DNA of 32,651 nucleotides from Armatimonadota bacterium (GTDB lineage Bacteria > Armatimonadota > Fimbriimonadia > Fimbriimonadales > GBS-DC), in NCBI GenBank assembly GCA_030550775.1, contig JAUQOS010000017.1, positions 1 to 32,651 of the forward strand, written 5' to 3'. Below the pieces are notes generated by a model. The model was not told the origin of the DNA, searched no databases, and saw only the letters and a program-made list of their open reading frames with translations. How positions within the stretch are numbered: the first letter of the stretch is position 1; the number at the start of each line of letters is the position of its first letter. Below are positions 14,093 through 21,571 of the stretch, piece after piece. A program made the translations under genes and the position numbers.

Positions 14093-16081
14093 CTATTGGT
14101 TCCAGCCCAGATGCCCGTTGATGGAGATGGTGTACACCGCTTGCCCCGTGATTAGATGGTAGATCGCAAGGGGCATATCAATCGCAAACTCGCCCAAAAT
14201 TACGCCGATGGCGACCGCGCGCAACTTCTCGTAGCCCGGCAAACCAAAGTAGCGGTTGACAAACAGCTTAATCAACAACACGACGCCCAAGCCAAACCAC
14301 ACGTAGTCAATGCCGAAGTTCATTGAAAGCGCATAGCCCGCAGGATGGATTGGAAAACCTGGCACGCGATAGCGGATGAAATCCAGCAACAGCACGAAGG
14401 TGAATGCGCCCGTAAAGAAAGCAATTGCGGTGACGTTGGGCGGGTAGCGGTTGTCGGCGAGTTGAGTGATGACGCCTGCCATGCCACCGCCCATATCGCC
14501 CGCGCCGTCGCGATAATAACGGTTGATGCTGAACAGCTCGCCCAAGAAGATGCCCAACAGCACAGCGGCGACCATTGCGAAGAACAACGCCTTCTGATTC
14601 AGGCGCGCGATTTCGCCCATCTTCATCGCCTCCAGCTGATAGGGCATCGGATGCGTGCGGTGCAAACGGTTCATAAAGTGGAAAGTGGTCATCAGCTTGG
14701 CAATCGTGGACTCCGTGAGGTTTTGGGTGCCCGTGAAGGCGATCATCAGCTGGTGGGGCCCCATAAACGCCATTTCGTGGATAGGTGCGCCTAGTTGCGC
14801 GCGCAGGCGTGCCACAATCACACTAAACGCCATATAAAGCAACACATAAATCGTCACCAACCACCATGGCAGCCCCACAGCAACGCCGATGCCAATCAGC
14901 ACCGTAAGGCTGGCGATTAGCCCGATGAACGCCCACCGCGCCGAAATCGCATAGCCTGGTTCAGGATTGATGCCCGTTTTGATTTCATGCCAGATTTGTT
15001 TGAGGTAGCCACGCGAGGCATAAACCACGCTCACAAACAGCCCCAGAAACGCGCCCCACGACTGTTCGCTGAAATAGGGCGGCTGCGGCACGAGGTATCC
15101 ACCGCCGAACACGCCCTGCTCATAGCCCATTGCGGCGGTGATTACCTGCATGCCCTTTCGCACGAAGTAAAACAGCACGCTGGAGAACAACAAGTCGTTG
15201 GGCACAAACACGCCGATTGCCGCCATATACGGGAATAGCCCCACAGGAATCCAGCCCACTTGGTTCCACGGCGGGGTGTGCAGGTATTCGTTCAGTGCGG
15301 CGAGGAAGCGCACATTGATGCGCGGAATCCAGGGGAAGAACATGTGCAAACCGTTGATGACGCCAATGCTAAAGGTCACGATGAACGCGCCCCACAAGTA
15401 GCGGCTGCGCCACAGTGGGGATTGCGGTTGACATAACAGCATGGGCACTTGGATGATGGGAAACGCAAGGCGTTCCTGCTGGGTCCATAGGCGACGCATC
15501 AGTGCGTTGATGCAGAGCATCGCCAGCGCTGCAGAGCCAAACAGCCCCATCCAGCCCAAGAAAATCGGTAGCCAAGTGCCCAGCTTGGTCAGCGCATACG
15601 GAAACTTGTAGCCCCCGATGCCATATTCGCGAATGGGTGCAGCTTCCTTATGGAATAACCAATCTACTAAGTGGGGCAGGATACGGTTGCGGTAGGTATC
15701 GTTGTACTCCGCGTATAGCCCAAACGAGTGCCACAGCGGTGCGCACACATTCATCCACTCCGCCGCCATCGCTGTGCCTACAAACAGAATGGTGAAAATC
15801 ACCACCAAGTCGGGCGTCTCCAAAAACCAGCGGCGGAACAGTAGTCGCCCAATCGCGTTCAGCAGAGCAACTGCCATAAGCGTGGCGACGGGCGGAATCA
15901 TCAGCGAGAAAATCACGCTAAGCACGATCTCCACTGCCCAGTAGGTTGTAAAGGGCAGCAAGGCAAAGCCAACCAACAGCGCGCGCAATCGCAAACCACG
16001 CGCCCGCTCCACCGTCGGAGTTGTGAGTAGTCCGTCGGGCTGCGCTTGGGGTAGTTCCGACTCAATCGGTCTGATTGCCAT
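14093..16081 (-). CDS. Multi-pass membrane protein of the DUF6785/DUF6784 type
   Basis: A 662-residue integral membrane protein with about a dozen or more hydrophobic segments. It shows conserved-looking blocks such as LCINALMRRLWTQQERLAFP, NGLHMFFPWIPRI and the C-terminal VNRYFGLPGYEKLR, which I recognise from the DUF6785/DUF6784 proteins common in Armatimonadota and Planctomycetota-like genomes. Their function is unknown; the architecture suggests a transporter. The start at 16081 is the Met after which similarity seems to begin; the frame stays open to 16204 but that part looks noncoding. It is followed on the same strand by the HlyD-like adaptor after a 176-nt gap in which I see no clear terminator or gene. 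Confidence 0.75.
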   Translation of the reverse strand: MAIRPIESELPQAQPDGLLTTPTVERARGLRLRALLVGFALLPFTTYWAVEIVLSVIFSLMIPPVATLMAVALLNAIGRLLFRRWFLETPDLVVIFTILFVGTAMAAEWMNVCAPLWHSFGLYAEYNDTYRNRILPHLVDWLFHKEAAPIREYGIGGYKFPYALTKLGTWLPIFLGWMGLFGSAALAMLCINALMRRLWTQQERLAFPIIQVPMLLCQPQSPLWRSRYLWGAFIVTFSIGVINGLHMFFPWIPRINVRFLAALNEYLHTPPWNQVGWIPVGLFPYMAAIGVFVPNDLLFSSVLFYFVRKGMQVITAAMGYEQGVFGGGYLVPQPPYFSEQSWGAFLGLFVSVVYASRGYLKQIWHEIKTGINPEPGYAISARWAFIGLIASLTVLIGIGVAVGLPWWLVTIYVLLYMAFSVIVARLRAQLGAPIHEMAFMGPHQLMIAFTGTQNLTESTIAKLMTTFHFMNRLHRTHPMPYQLEAMKMGEIARLNQKALFFAMVAAVLLGIFLGELFSINRYYRDGAGDMGGGMAGVITQLADNRYPPNVTAIAFFTGAFTFVLLLDFIRYRVPGFPIHPAGYALSMNFGIDYVWFGLGVVLLIKLFVNRYFGLPGYEKLRAVAIGVILGEFAIDMPLAIYHLITGQAVYTISINGHLGWNQ

Positions 16082-16234
16082 CCACTGGGTAACTTCGACG
16101 CAGGCTAAGAGAATCCTACTACCCCTTTCCCAAGGGGCAGTTGGTTGACCATCGGGTTCCTTGAGCAGCGGTCTCGGAAAACCTTGCGAGAAGTTTCCAA
16201 ACACCGCGTTATTCTTTCGGATAAGAGTCCCCTC

Positions 16235-16263
16235 TTGACAAATCGTTCAACGCGATGTATAAT
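16235..16263 (+). promoter_or_regulatory. Consensus sigma-70 promoter of the dockerin-like secreted protein
   Basis: Perfect TTGACA (16235-16240), exactly 17-nt spacer, perfect TATAAT (16258-16263). It is by far the strongest promoter in the window. A small hairpin CCTGC-TTTTG-GCAGG (16272-16286) lies in the 5' UTR, followed by AGGAGGT (16300-16306) and ATG at 16312. Confidence 0.92.
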
Positions 16264-16311
16264 ACGGATATCCTGCTTTTGGCAGGCAAATCTACTTTCA
16301 GGAGGTCATTG

Positions 16312-17556
16312 ATGAAAGGTTTTATTTTGTGGTGCGCGGTAGCGTTAGCGACAACAGCCTTCGTTGGTGTCGCAACAGCGCAAAAGTCGGTTCCCAGCGC
16401 AGGCTTGACAGAAGTGGAGGTCAGAACCGTACAGGCGACTCAAGCACCACCGATTTATCGAGTTGATCTACGTGGTGACTTCCAGCCCGCTCAAGACCCA
16501 GACCCGTATATCTACCTGCAAACGATGTTCGCCCGCTGGAATGATGCAGGAGCCTACGGGTTTAGCTTCTTCTCTTTCTCGGGTGGGCGAATCATAGGCG
16601 ACGATGTAGTGCTTCTTGGCGGTGCCCCTGATCCTGGGACTGGCTACAGCACTACAACACCTGTTGCCTCGGCAAGTGAAATCACCTTCGCCTTACTGAC
16701 CGTAGATGGTGTGGGCGGGACCTTAGGGCTCCAGATAGATATTCACCCGTGGAACGGTTTGTTCGGCTCTGCAGCCGCGCCCTCAATTGGCAGCGCTGCT
16801 TTCACGCTGAACATTCCGCCCGCTCCAACGCCTCCGGGCTTTGCGATTATTCTCATCACGGTTCCTGTGCAAAACTTGGCGCTGCCGAAGGCGTTCTGGG
16901 TGGTTTTCACGCCCGACCTGTCTCAATCGACCATCAACCTCGCGAATGTGGGCTTGCTAATCGCTAACGGTACCCCAGGCAATGTCTCCATGCTGCCCGG
17001 GCGGGGCTACTTCCGCGTTGCAACTCCGTCGACCGCGTTCACTGAAGTCACGGGAGGGAGCGTGTTTGCAGGGCTGCCTCAGGGTTCCTTCTATATGGCA
17101 ATCCGTGGCAAGCATAACTTCGTTGGCACGATTGATCTTGCGGCGTTGTCGGCACGCGCTAAGCCCAGCGACCCACTCGCCTTCGAGTTCGATGACGACC
17201 CGCAAGGCGATCCCGATGAAGGCATCGAAGAAGGTCTGCGACGCAACCTTGTCGATGTGGAGGTAGTGAACGACAGCGGCACTATTCCCTTCACTTCGCG
17301 GTTCACAACCTACCTCGACGAGAACGGGCGTTTCAGCCTGCCCGTGACTAACGCGATTGCCTCTATCACTATCCGCCGTTGGGACAACGGGCTGAAAGTT
17401 ACTTTCAACCGCCCAGCAGGTGGCTGGAGCACCGATGTCTTCAACCCCACTACCGCCACTGCCCAGATGATCTTCGGTGATGTGAACGGCGACGGCGCTA
17501 TCAACGACACTGACTTGCTGGCAGTGCTGTTCGGCTTTGGCAACAGCGAACAGTAA
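16312..17556 (+). CDS. Secreted protein with C-terminal single dockerin/EF-hand-like repeat
   Basis: A 414-residue protein with signal peptide (about 1-23, cleavage near ATAQ). The body is rich in beta-strand-forming, Gly/Pro/Thr segments and has no family I recognise. It includes an acidic patch FEFDDDPQGDPDEGIEEG at about 300-318. The final 24 residues (GDVNGDGAINDTDLLAVLFGFG) form one calcium-binding loop of the dockerin type, where D/N-x-N-G-D-G coordinates calcium. Isolated terminal repeats like this are common on secreted proteins of planctomycete- and armatimonad-like bacteria, perhaps for calcium-dependent surface attachment. The gene has a consensus promoter, perfect SD (AGGAGGT) and strong terminator, so it is a single-gene unit that is probably highly expressed. 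Confidence 0.82.
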   Translation: MKGFILWCAVALATTAFVGVATAQKSVPSAGLTEVEVRTVQATQAPPIYRVDLRGDFQPAQDPDPYIYLQTMFARWNDAGAYGFSFFSFSGGRIIGDDVVLLGGAPDPGTGYSTTTPVASASEITFALLTVDGVGGTLGLQIDIHPWNGLFGSAAAPSIGSAAFTLNIPPAPTPPGFAIILITVPVQNLALPKAFWVVFTPDLSQSTINLANVGLLIANGTPGNVSMLPGRGYFRVATPSTAFTEVTGGSVFAGLPQGSFYMAIRGKHNFVGTIDLAALSARAKPSDPLAFEFDDDPQGDPDEGIEEGLRRNLVDVEVVNDSGTIPFTSRFTTYLDENGRFSLPVTNAIASITIRRWDNGLKVTFNRPAGGWSTDVFNPTTATAQMIFGDVNGDGAINDTDLLAVLFGFGNSEQ

Positions 17557-17564
17557 GTCGATTC

Positions 17565-17596
17565 GCGCCCTCTTGCCTAAAAGGGCAAGAGGGCGC
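17565..17596. terminator. Strong terminator hairpin between convergent genes
   Basis: A perfect 13-bp stem GCGCCCTCTTGCC (17565-17577) / GGCAAGAGGGCGC (17584-17596) with a 6-nt loop, followed on the plus strand by TTTGGTTT. It lies 8 nt after the dockerin-like gene and 6 nt before the end of the convergent metallohydrolase gene, so it may serve both. The T-run is better on the plus strand. Confidence 0.85.
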
Positions 17597-17602
17597 TTTG
17601 GT

Positions 17603-20161
17603 TTATCGCATCCAATACACGGGGTTCGTGAATGCCATTGGCGCTTCAGGCAGCAGCGCGGTGAACTTCTCGCCCACGATGCGCACGATTAGCCATCCGT
17701 GCGTGCCTTCCACAGGCACAGTTAGCGTGCCTCGGTAGTTCAACGGCTTGCCCTCGGGCTGATTGAGTGGCGCTTCCTGCACCACTTTGCCATTGACAAT
17801 CACTTGAAGGGATTTCACGCGCACCCACGACGCTGCGCGCGCTTCTACATTCAGCAAAATCGTATCGCCCTGCAGCTTGAGAGTGTCGCCAATGCGAACC
17901 GTTCGTTGCGGGGTGCGCGAATCGGCAGCGGTTAGCGTCACTACGGGTCCGCTGGAAACTACGACATCGCCCTTGCGCAACTGCGCCACCAGATTAGTGG
18001 GTGTCACGCGGGCGGGGTCGCGATGTCCAAAGTAGACATAGGTACGCGGCAAGCCTGGCTGGAGGCGAGAGCAGTGGTGACCATCGGTGGTGCCGATACC
18101 CAACACGCGCTTGCCTTTGTTGAGGAAGTAAAACCAGTCGCGCATCACCAGCTCTGCCGCCGCCACGCTCATGCCGTTCATCACCTCAATGGCGTCAAAG
18201 TCTTCACTCAGTTCATCGGGGCGTTTCACTTCGCCGGTGGCGGGATCTAAGCCCACATGCAGGAAGTAGCCCATCATGGGCGCCCGCGGGTGGTTCACCA
18301 TCACAATCACGTCGCCGTCGTAGTTTTTGCGCGCCTCGGCAAAGATTTCGCCCGCTTTTTTGTCGTACCACTCAATCGCACCGTTGTTCCAAGCGTTAGG
18401 ATCATAACGTTGAGGAAAAGCGTTGAAGTGCCCGATACCGTTCATTGGGGTAATCTCGTTACCCACGATGGTAGCGATGCGATTGCGTAGCCCCATCGCC
18501 TGCACCGTCGGCGCCAGGTCAGTGTGATAGTCATGATCGGTGTTGACCATGATATGCACATCCATCGCTACGTAGGAGGCGATTTTGTCCTCAAAAAAGT
18601 CATACGAGTCGGGGGAGGTTAGGGTGTGCAGGTGGTAGTCACCCGACAGGTAGCCCGGCAATGGGGCGGTGTGCGCCAGTTGCGCGAAGAGTTCAGTAGT
18701 TTCGCCTGAGCGCAGCTCCAACTCGCGTTGAGCGATTTCGTATTCAAAGCCGCGCAAAAGCGTGATCCGGTAGCGTCCGGGCTCTACCAGCAGTGTCTCG
18801 TCGCCCGTGAGGCTGTAATGCACGCGGTCCCATCGCCCGAAGTTGCCCTCTTCGCCATAAAGTAGGCGTTCGGCTTTGGCGCGCGGGGCATCGAGCCGTT
18901 CAAAAACGACAGCGGTCGGCTGCGGGCGGTTCGAGTCATCGGTAGCGCGTAGGCGCAGTTTGGCAGGTGCAGGGAGGCTCGCGCTCGGCATCGCGCTTAC
19001 AGGCGCACTGAAACGCAGCTCTTGAGGCGTGTGGTAGTCCGCAAAGACCATCGCGCGGTAGTTGCCCTGTGGCACACGCGCTTCAAATCGCCCCGCGCCG
19101 TCGGTGCGCACCACGGTGACGAACTGATCGCGCCCGTTGCTTTGCTCAAACAAGTAGACGCGGGCGTTCTCCAATGGCGCGCCCTCGCTATTGCGCACAG
19201 TGCCACTAACGAGGGTCAGCTCAGGTTGCTGGTTTAGCAGCCGGGCACGCTCGGCACGAATGGTTTCCGTCTCGCCCGTGCCGATGGTAAACGCCCAACG
19301 CACAGAGATACTTTCGTTGGGAGCCACCATAACCCCTGACAAGAGTGTGAATAGATAAATGTCCTGCACTTTTTGCACACTCGCAAACTTTTCGCTTAGC
19401 GGGAACAGCCCGTAGCTAAGGCTATGATTTACTGCGGCAGCAAACGGGATGTCGCCCCGAATGGTTTGCGCCATCGCAGCAATACCCGTGCCCATAGCCG
19501 CGCCCGGAGCCGCTTTGGCATGTCCGAATGGGGGCATGTACATTTGCATGCCGTCGTCTTGGATCCAGCTTTGCACGAAGGTGAAGGGTTGAGCGCGTTC
19601 TGAGCGGTTATGTAAGGTAGCCTCCGCCAGGAGCGTGGGGTTGTCGGGGGCTAAGGTGTAGGTAATCACCACGCGCAAGTTCATTGGTTGGCTGGGGATA
19701 CGCGTGGTTTGATCAATCAGCGGTAGGCGTTCATCCACCATTTCCACACGCAGTATGGCAGGTTTGCCTGCGCCTCCTGCCGAGACCACCTCGAACCGCT
19801 CAGGGCGCAAGGTGCGTGCCGCAAGCAGCCCTCGGGCATCTGCGACCCCGAAAAAGAGTTCACCTAAGTAGTCGGCTTGACGCCCGTCTTCGTGGCGCAC
19901 CGCGTCAACCAATCGCCCGCCAAAGCGTCCGTAGCCATGAGTGGGGCGGTTGGCAGCAATCACAAAGGTGGCGAGATGATTGCGCAATACATAGTCGCCG
20001 ACGCGCCCGTCGGCTTTGGGACCTGCGGGCAGATCCGCTTGAGTGGCGACAATCAGTTCTGCGGTGCCTTTGGGTGGAACGGGCAGTTTGCGGGGTGCCT
20101 CTGCCCAACCGTATGTTAGCAACAGTACCAACGCAGATAGAATGTTTAGTGTGCGCTTCAT
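17603..20161 (-). CDS. Secreted CehA/McbA-family metallohydrolase (PHP-type) with beta-rich N-terminal domains
   Basis: An 852-residue protein with signal peptide (about 1-21). The N-terminal 300 residues form a beta-rich region of unknown role. At about 320-400 there is a carboxypeptidase-regulatory-like (Ig-fold) segment (VSGTVRNSEGAPLENARVYLF). The C-terminal half holds a PHP-type metal site: GDYHLHT (about 510), NTDHDYHTD (about 538), VNHPRAP and GTTDGHHC (about 690). CehA is a carbaryl hydrolase and McbA a related protein, but most members are unassigned phosphoesterase-like hydrolases. The ATG at 20161 follows AGGGAGG. It lies 44 nt after the isomerase gene on the same strand and is probably co-transcribed with it. 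Confidence 0.85.
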   Translation of the reverse strand: MKRTLNILSALVLLLTYGWAEAPRKLPVPPKGTAELIVATQADLPAGPKADGRVGDYVLRNHLATFVIAANRPTHGYGRFGGRLVDAVRHEDGRQADYLGELFFGVADARGLLAARTLRPERFEVVSAGGAGKPAILRVEMVDERLPLIDQTTRIPSQPMNLRVVITYTLAPDNPTLLAEATLHNRSERAQPFTFVQSWIQDDGMQMYMPPFGHAKAAPGAAMGTGIAAMAQTIRGDIPFAAAVNHSLSYGLFPLSEKFASVQKVQDIYLFTLLSGVMVAPNESISVRWAFTIGTGETETIRAERARLLNQQPELTLVSGTVRNSEGAPLENARVYLFEQSNGRDQFVTVVRTDGAGRFEARVPQGNYRAMVFADYHTPQELRFSAPVSAMPSASLPAPAKLRLRATDDSNRPQPTAVVFERLDAPRAKAERLLYGEEGNFGRWDRVHYSLTGDETLLVEPGRYRITLLRGFEYEIAQRELELRSGETTELFAQLAHTAPLPGYLSGDYHLHTLTSPDSYDFFEDKIASYVAMDVHIMVNTDHDYHTDLAPTVQAMGLRNRIATIVGNEITPMNGIGHFNAFPQRYDPNAWNNGAIEWYDKKAGEIFAEARKNYDGDVIVMVNHPRAPMMGYFLHVGLDPATGEVKRPDELSEDFDAIEVMNGMSVAAAELVMRDWFYFLNKGKRVLGIGTTDGHHCSRLQPGLPRTYVYFGHRDPARVTPTNLVAQLRKGDVVVSSGPVVTLTAADSRTPQRTVRIGDTLKLQGDTILLNVEARAASWVRVKSLQVIVNGKVVQEAPLNQPEGKPLNYRGTLTVPVEGTHGWLIVRIVGEKFTALLPEAPMAFTNPVYWMR

Positions 20162-20205
20162 GCCGTGCCTCCCTCTGTGGCGTTGAGAGTATACCGAGTG
20201 CGATG

Positions 20206-21012
20206 TTAAAGTTTTTGTAGGTAGCGCAACGATTCGCGCGCCATCGTTTCAGGATCGGGGTAGTAGTCAAAAGGTTCCAGCGACGCCCACCCTGTGTAGC
20301 CCACCTCGCGTAGCGCGGCGAGAATCGGCGCGAAATCGGTGTCGCCATAGCCCGGAGCGCGCAGGTTGGAGTCGTTGAAGTGCACGTGGGCAATGTAGGG
20401 GGCATACTGGCGAATAAGCGCGGGCACATCGTTGGTTTCCGCCAATGCGCTTTTGACATCCAGCATGGTGCGCAGGTTGGGATGATTGGCTTGCTGCACC
20501 AGTGCGACCGCCTCGCCCAATCGCTGCACCACATTGGTTTCAGGGAGTGGTTCTAGTAGCATTAAGATACCGTGTTGCTCACAGGCGCGCAAGGCGGGCT
20601 GCAGCGTGTCGAGCCACAGCGACGCCGCTTGCTCAGGGGTCAACGGGGGAAGGGCATCGCGTTGTTTCGGTGAGCCGAACACCATCACCTGCCCGCCCAC
20701 ATCGGCGCAGAACTGCACCAGCGCTACAAGGTATTGCGCTGTCGCGTTGCGGATTTCGGGATCGGGGTGCGTGGCGTGAAGCCCCGACGGCGACCAGAGC
20801 AGCATATGAAGCCCCACGATTTCCAAGCCGTGCTGGTGGGCAGTTCGGCGGATTTCGGCGCGGGCATCGGAATCGAGCAACTCCACGCGCTCTGCGAAGG
20901 TAAACGGCGCAAGTTCCACGCCTTCGTAGCTCAGCGATGAGAGGAGTGCACAGGCATCCGCCCAGCGCAGGTGGCGTAGCACCTCATTACACAGGGCGTA
21001 CCGAATCAACAC
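20206..21012 (-). CDS. Sugar phosphate isomerase/epimerase (hydroxypyruvate isomerase-like TIM barrel)
   Basis: A 268-residue xylose isomerase-like TIM barrel. Metal-site motifs are clear: LLEPLPETN (Glu, about 152), MLDVKSAL (Asp, about 183), HVHFNDSNLRAPGYGDTDF (His/Asp, about 208) and ASLEPFDYYPDP (Glu, about 245). The GYGDTDF block after HVH is typical of epimerases/isomerases acting on small keto sugars. The start is GTG at 21012, 3 nt after the stop of the upstream small gene, with GGAG nearby. It belongs to a three-gene minus-strand set with a PD-(D/E)XK-like protein and the CehA/McbA hydrolase. Substrate not assignable. Confidence 0.85.
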   Translation of the reverse strand: MLIRYALCNEVLRHLRWADACALLSSLSYEGVELAPFTFAERVELLDSDARAEIRRTAHQHGLEIVGLHMLLWSPSGLHATHPDPEIRNATAQYLVALVQFCADVGGQVMVFGSPKQRDALPPLTPEQAASLWLDTLQPALRACEQHGILMLLEPLPETNVVQRLGEAVALVQQANHPNLRTMLDVKSALAETNDVPALIRQYAPYIAHVHFNDSNLRAPGYGDTDFAPILAALREVGYTGWASLEPFDYYPDPETMARESLRYLQKL

Positions 21013-21015
21013 GCC

Positions 21016-21375
21016 TCACTCCTCCGTGTGCGACATCGGGGCGCGCTCCACGCCGTACTTGAGCATCAACTTTTGGAAGTCGCGTGGGCTCATTAGCTTG
21101 ATGTTGATGTCGGGGCGTTGGGCGCGCAACAGCGCGATTTTGCGTCGCTTCCGACGATTGATGTTTGCCCGACGCACGGTCAACTCCACATAGAGGTTAT
21201 AGTCGGGGAGGTAAAAATCGGGGGTGAAGCACTCTTTGGGATTGCCGTCTTCGTCGGTGCGCAGCACGAAGGTGTGAGGCTCATATTCCCAGCGAATCTT
21301 ATAGTAGTCTAACAGGCGTGCAAACGCCTCCTCGCTGGGGTGCATAAACGCGACTGTCGCCTTGCGACCTCGCAC
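21016..21375 (-). CDS. Small PD-(D/E)XK nuclease-like protein
   Basis: A 119-residue protein. CFTPDFYLPDYNLYVELT (about 49-66) matches the core of PD-(D/E)XK nuclease folds: Asp in TPDF and Glu in VELT. However, the usual Lys two residues after the Glu is Thr, with RR following. The rest (RRKRRKIALLRAQRPDINIKL) is a basic helix and final strand as in small predicted endonucleases found in many bacteria. The GTG at 21375 was chosen because GGAG sequences precede it and it follows the promoter at 21399-21404; an ATG at 21345 is an alternative. It is the first gene of a unit with the isomerase (3-nt gap). Activity unproven. Confidence 0.68.
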   Translation of the reverse strand: MRGRKATVAFMHPSEEAFARLLDYYKIRWEYEPHTFVLRTDEDGNPKECFTPDFYLPDYNLYVELTVRRANINRRKRRKIALLRAQRPDINIKLMSPRDFQKLMLKYGVERAPMSHTEE

Positions 21376-21398
21376 GCTCCGCTTGCCTCCGCCATTAC

Positions 21399-21431
21399 AT
21401 TATACACGCGCAGTGTTAAGCAAATGTTAAG
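21399..21431 (-). promoter_or_regulatory. Promoter with direct-repeat operator candidate
   Basis: On the minus strand a perfect TATAAT lies at 21404-21399, about 25 nt before the GTG at 21375. The -35 box is poor, but two 7-bp direct repeats (plus-strand TGTTAAG at 21414-21420 and 21425-21431) lie 11 bp apart over the -35 area. This is the arrangement expected for an activator binding one face of the helix. Confidence 0.5.
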
Positions 21432-21451
21432 AACCAAGTTGCTACCCATGT

Positions 21452-21558
21452 GAGATTCCGCGCCTGCGGCTCGGAACGACGAGATTGCTTGCGCAACATG
21501 GAACTGTGTTCCAAGCGCGTCGGGGGGGCTTAGTTGCCCCCCTCGTCATTCCGAGCGC
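21452..21558. repeat. Inverted pair of dispersed repeat with central GGGGGGC hairpin
   Basis: GAGATTCCGCGCCTGCGGCT continuing to CGGAACGACGAG (about 21452-21483) faces CTCGTCATTCCGAGCGC (21542-21558). Between them GGGGGGC (21523-21529) and GCCCCCC (21536-21542) form a 7-bp stem. The structure lies just after the metalloprotease gene (minus strand) and may act as its transcript end, although no T-run follows the stem. Confidence 0.6.
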
Positions 21559-21571
21559 TTACTACAGAGAA

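Noticed and set aside
16082-16204. N-terminal extension of the DUF6785-like protein to 16204
   Set aside because: The extra 41 residues are Pro/Arg-rich with no membrane segment and no SD; the family-like sequence starts after Met at 16081.
19684-20220. 178-codon plus-strand open frame
   Set aside because: Antisense to the N-terminus and signal peptide of the CehA/McbA gene.
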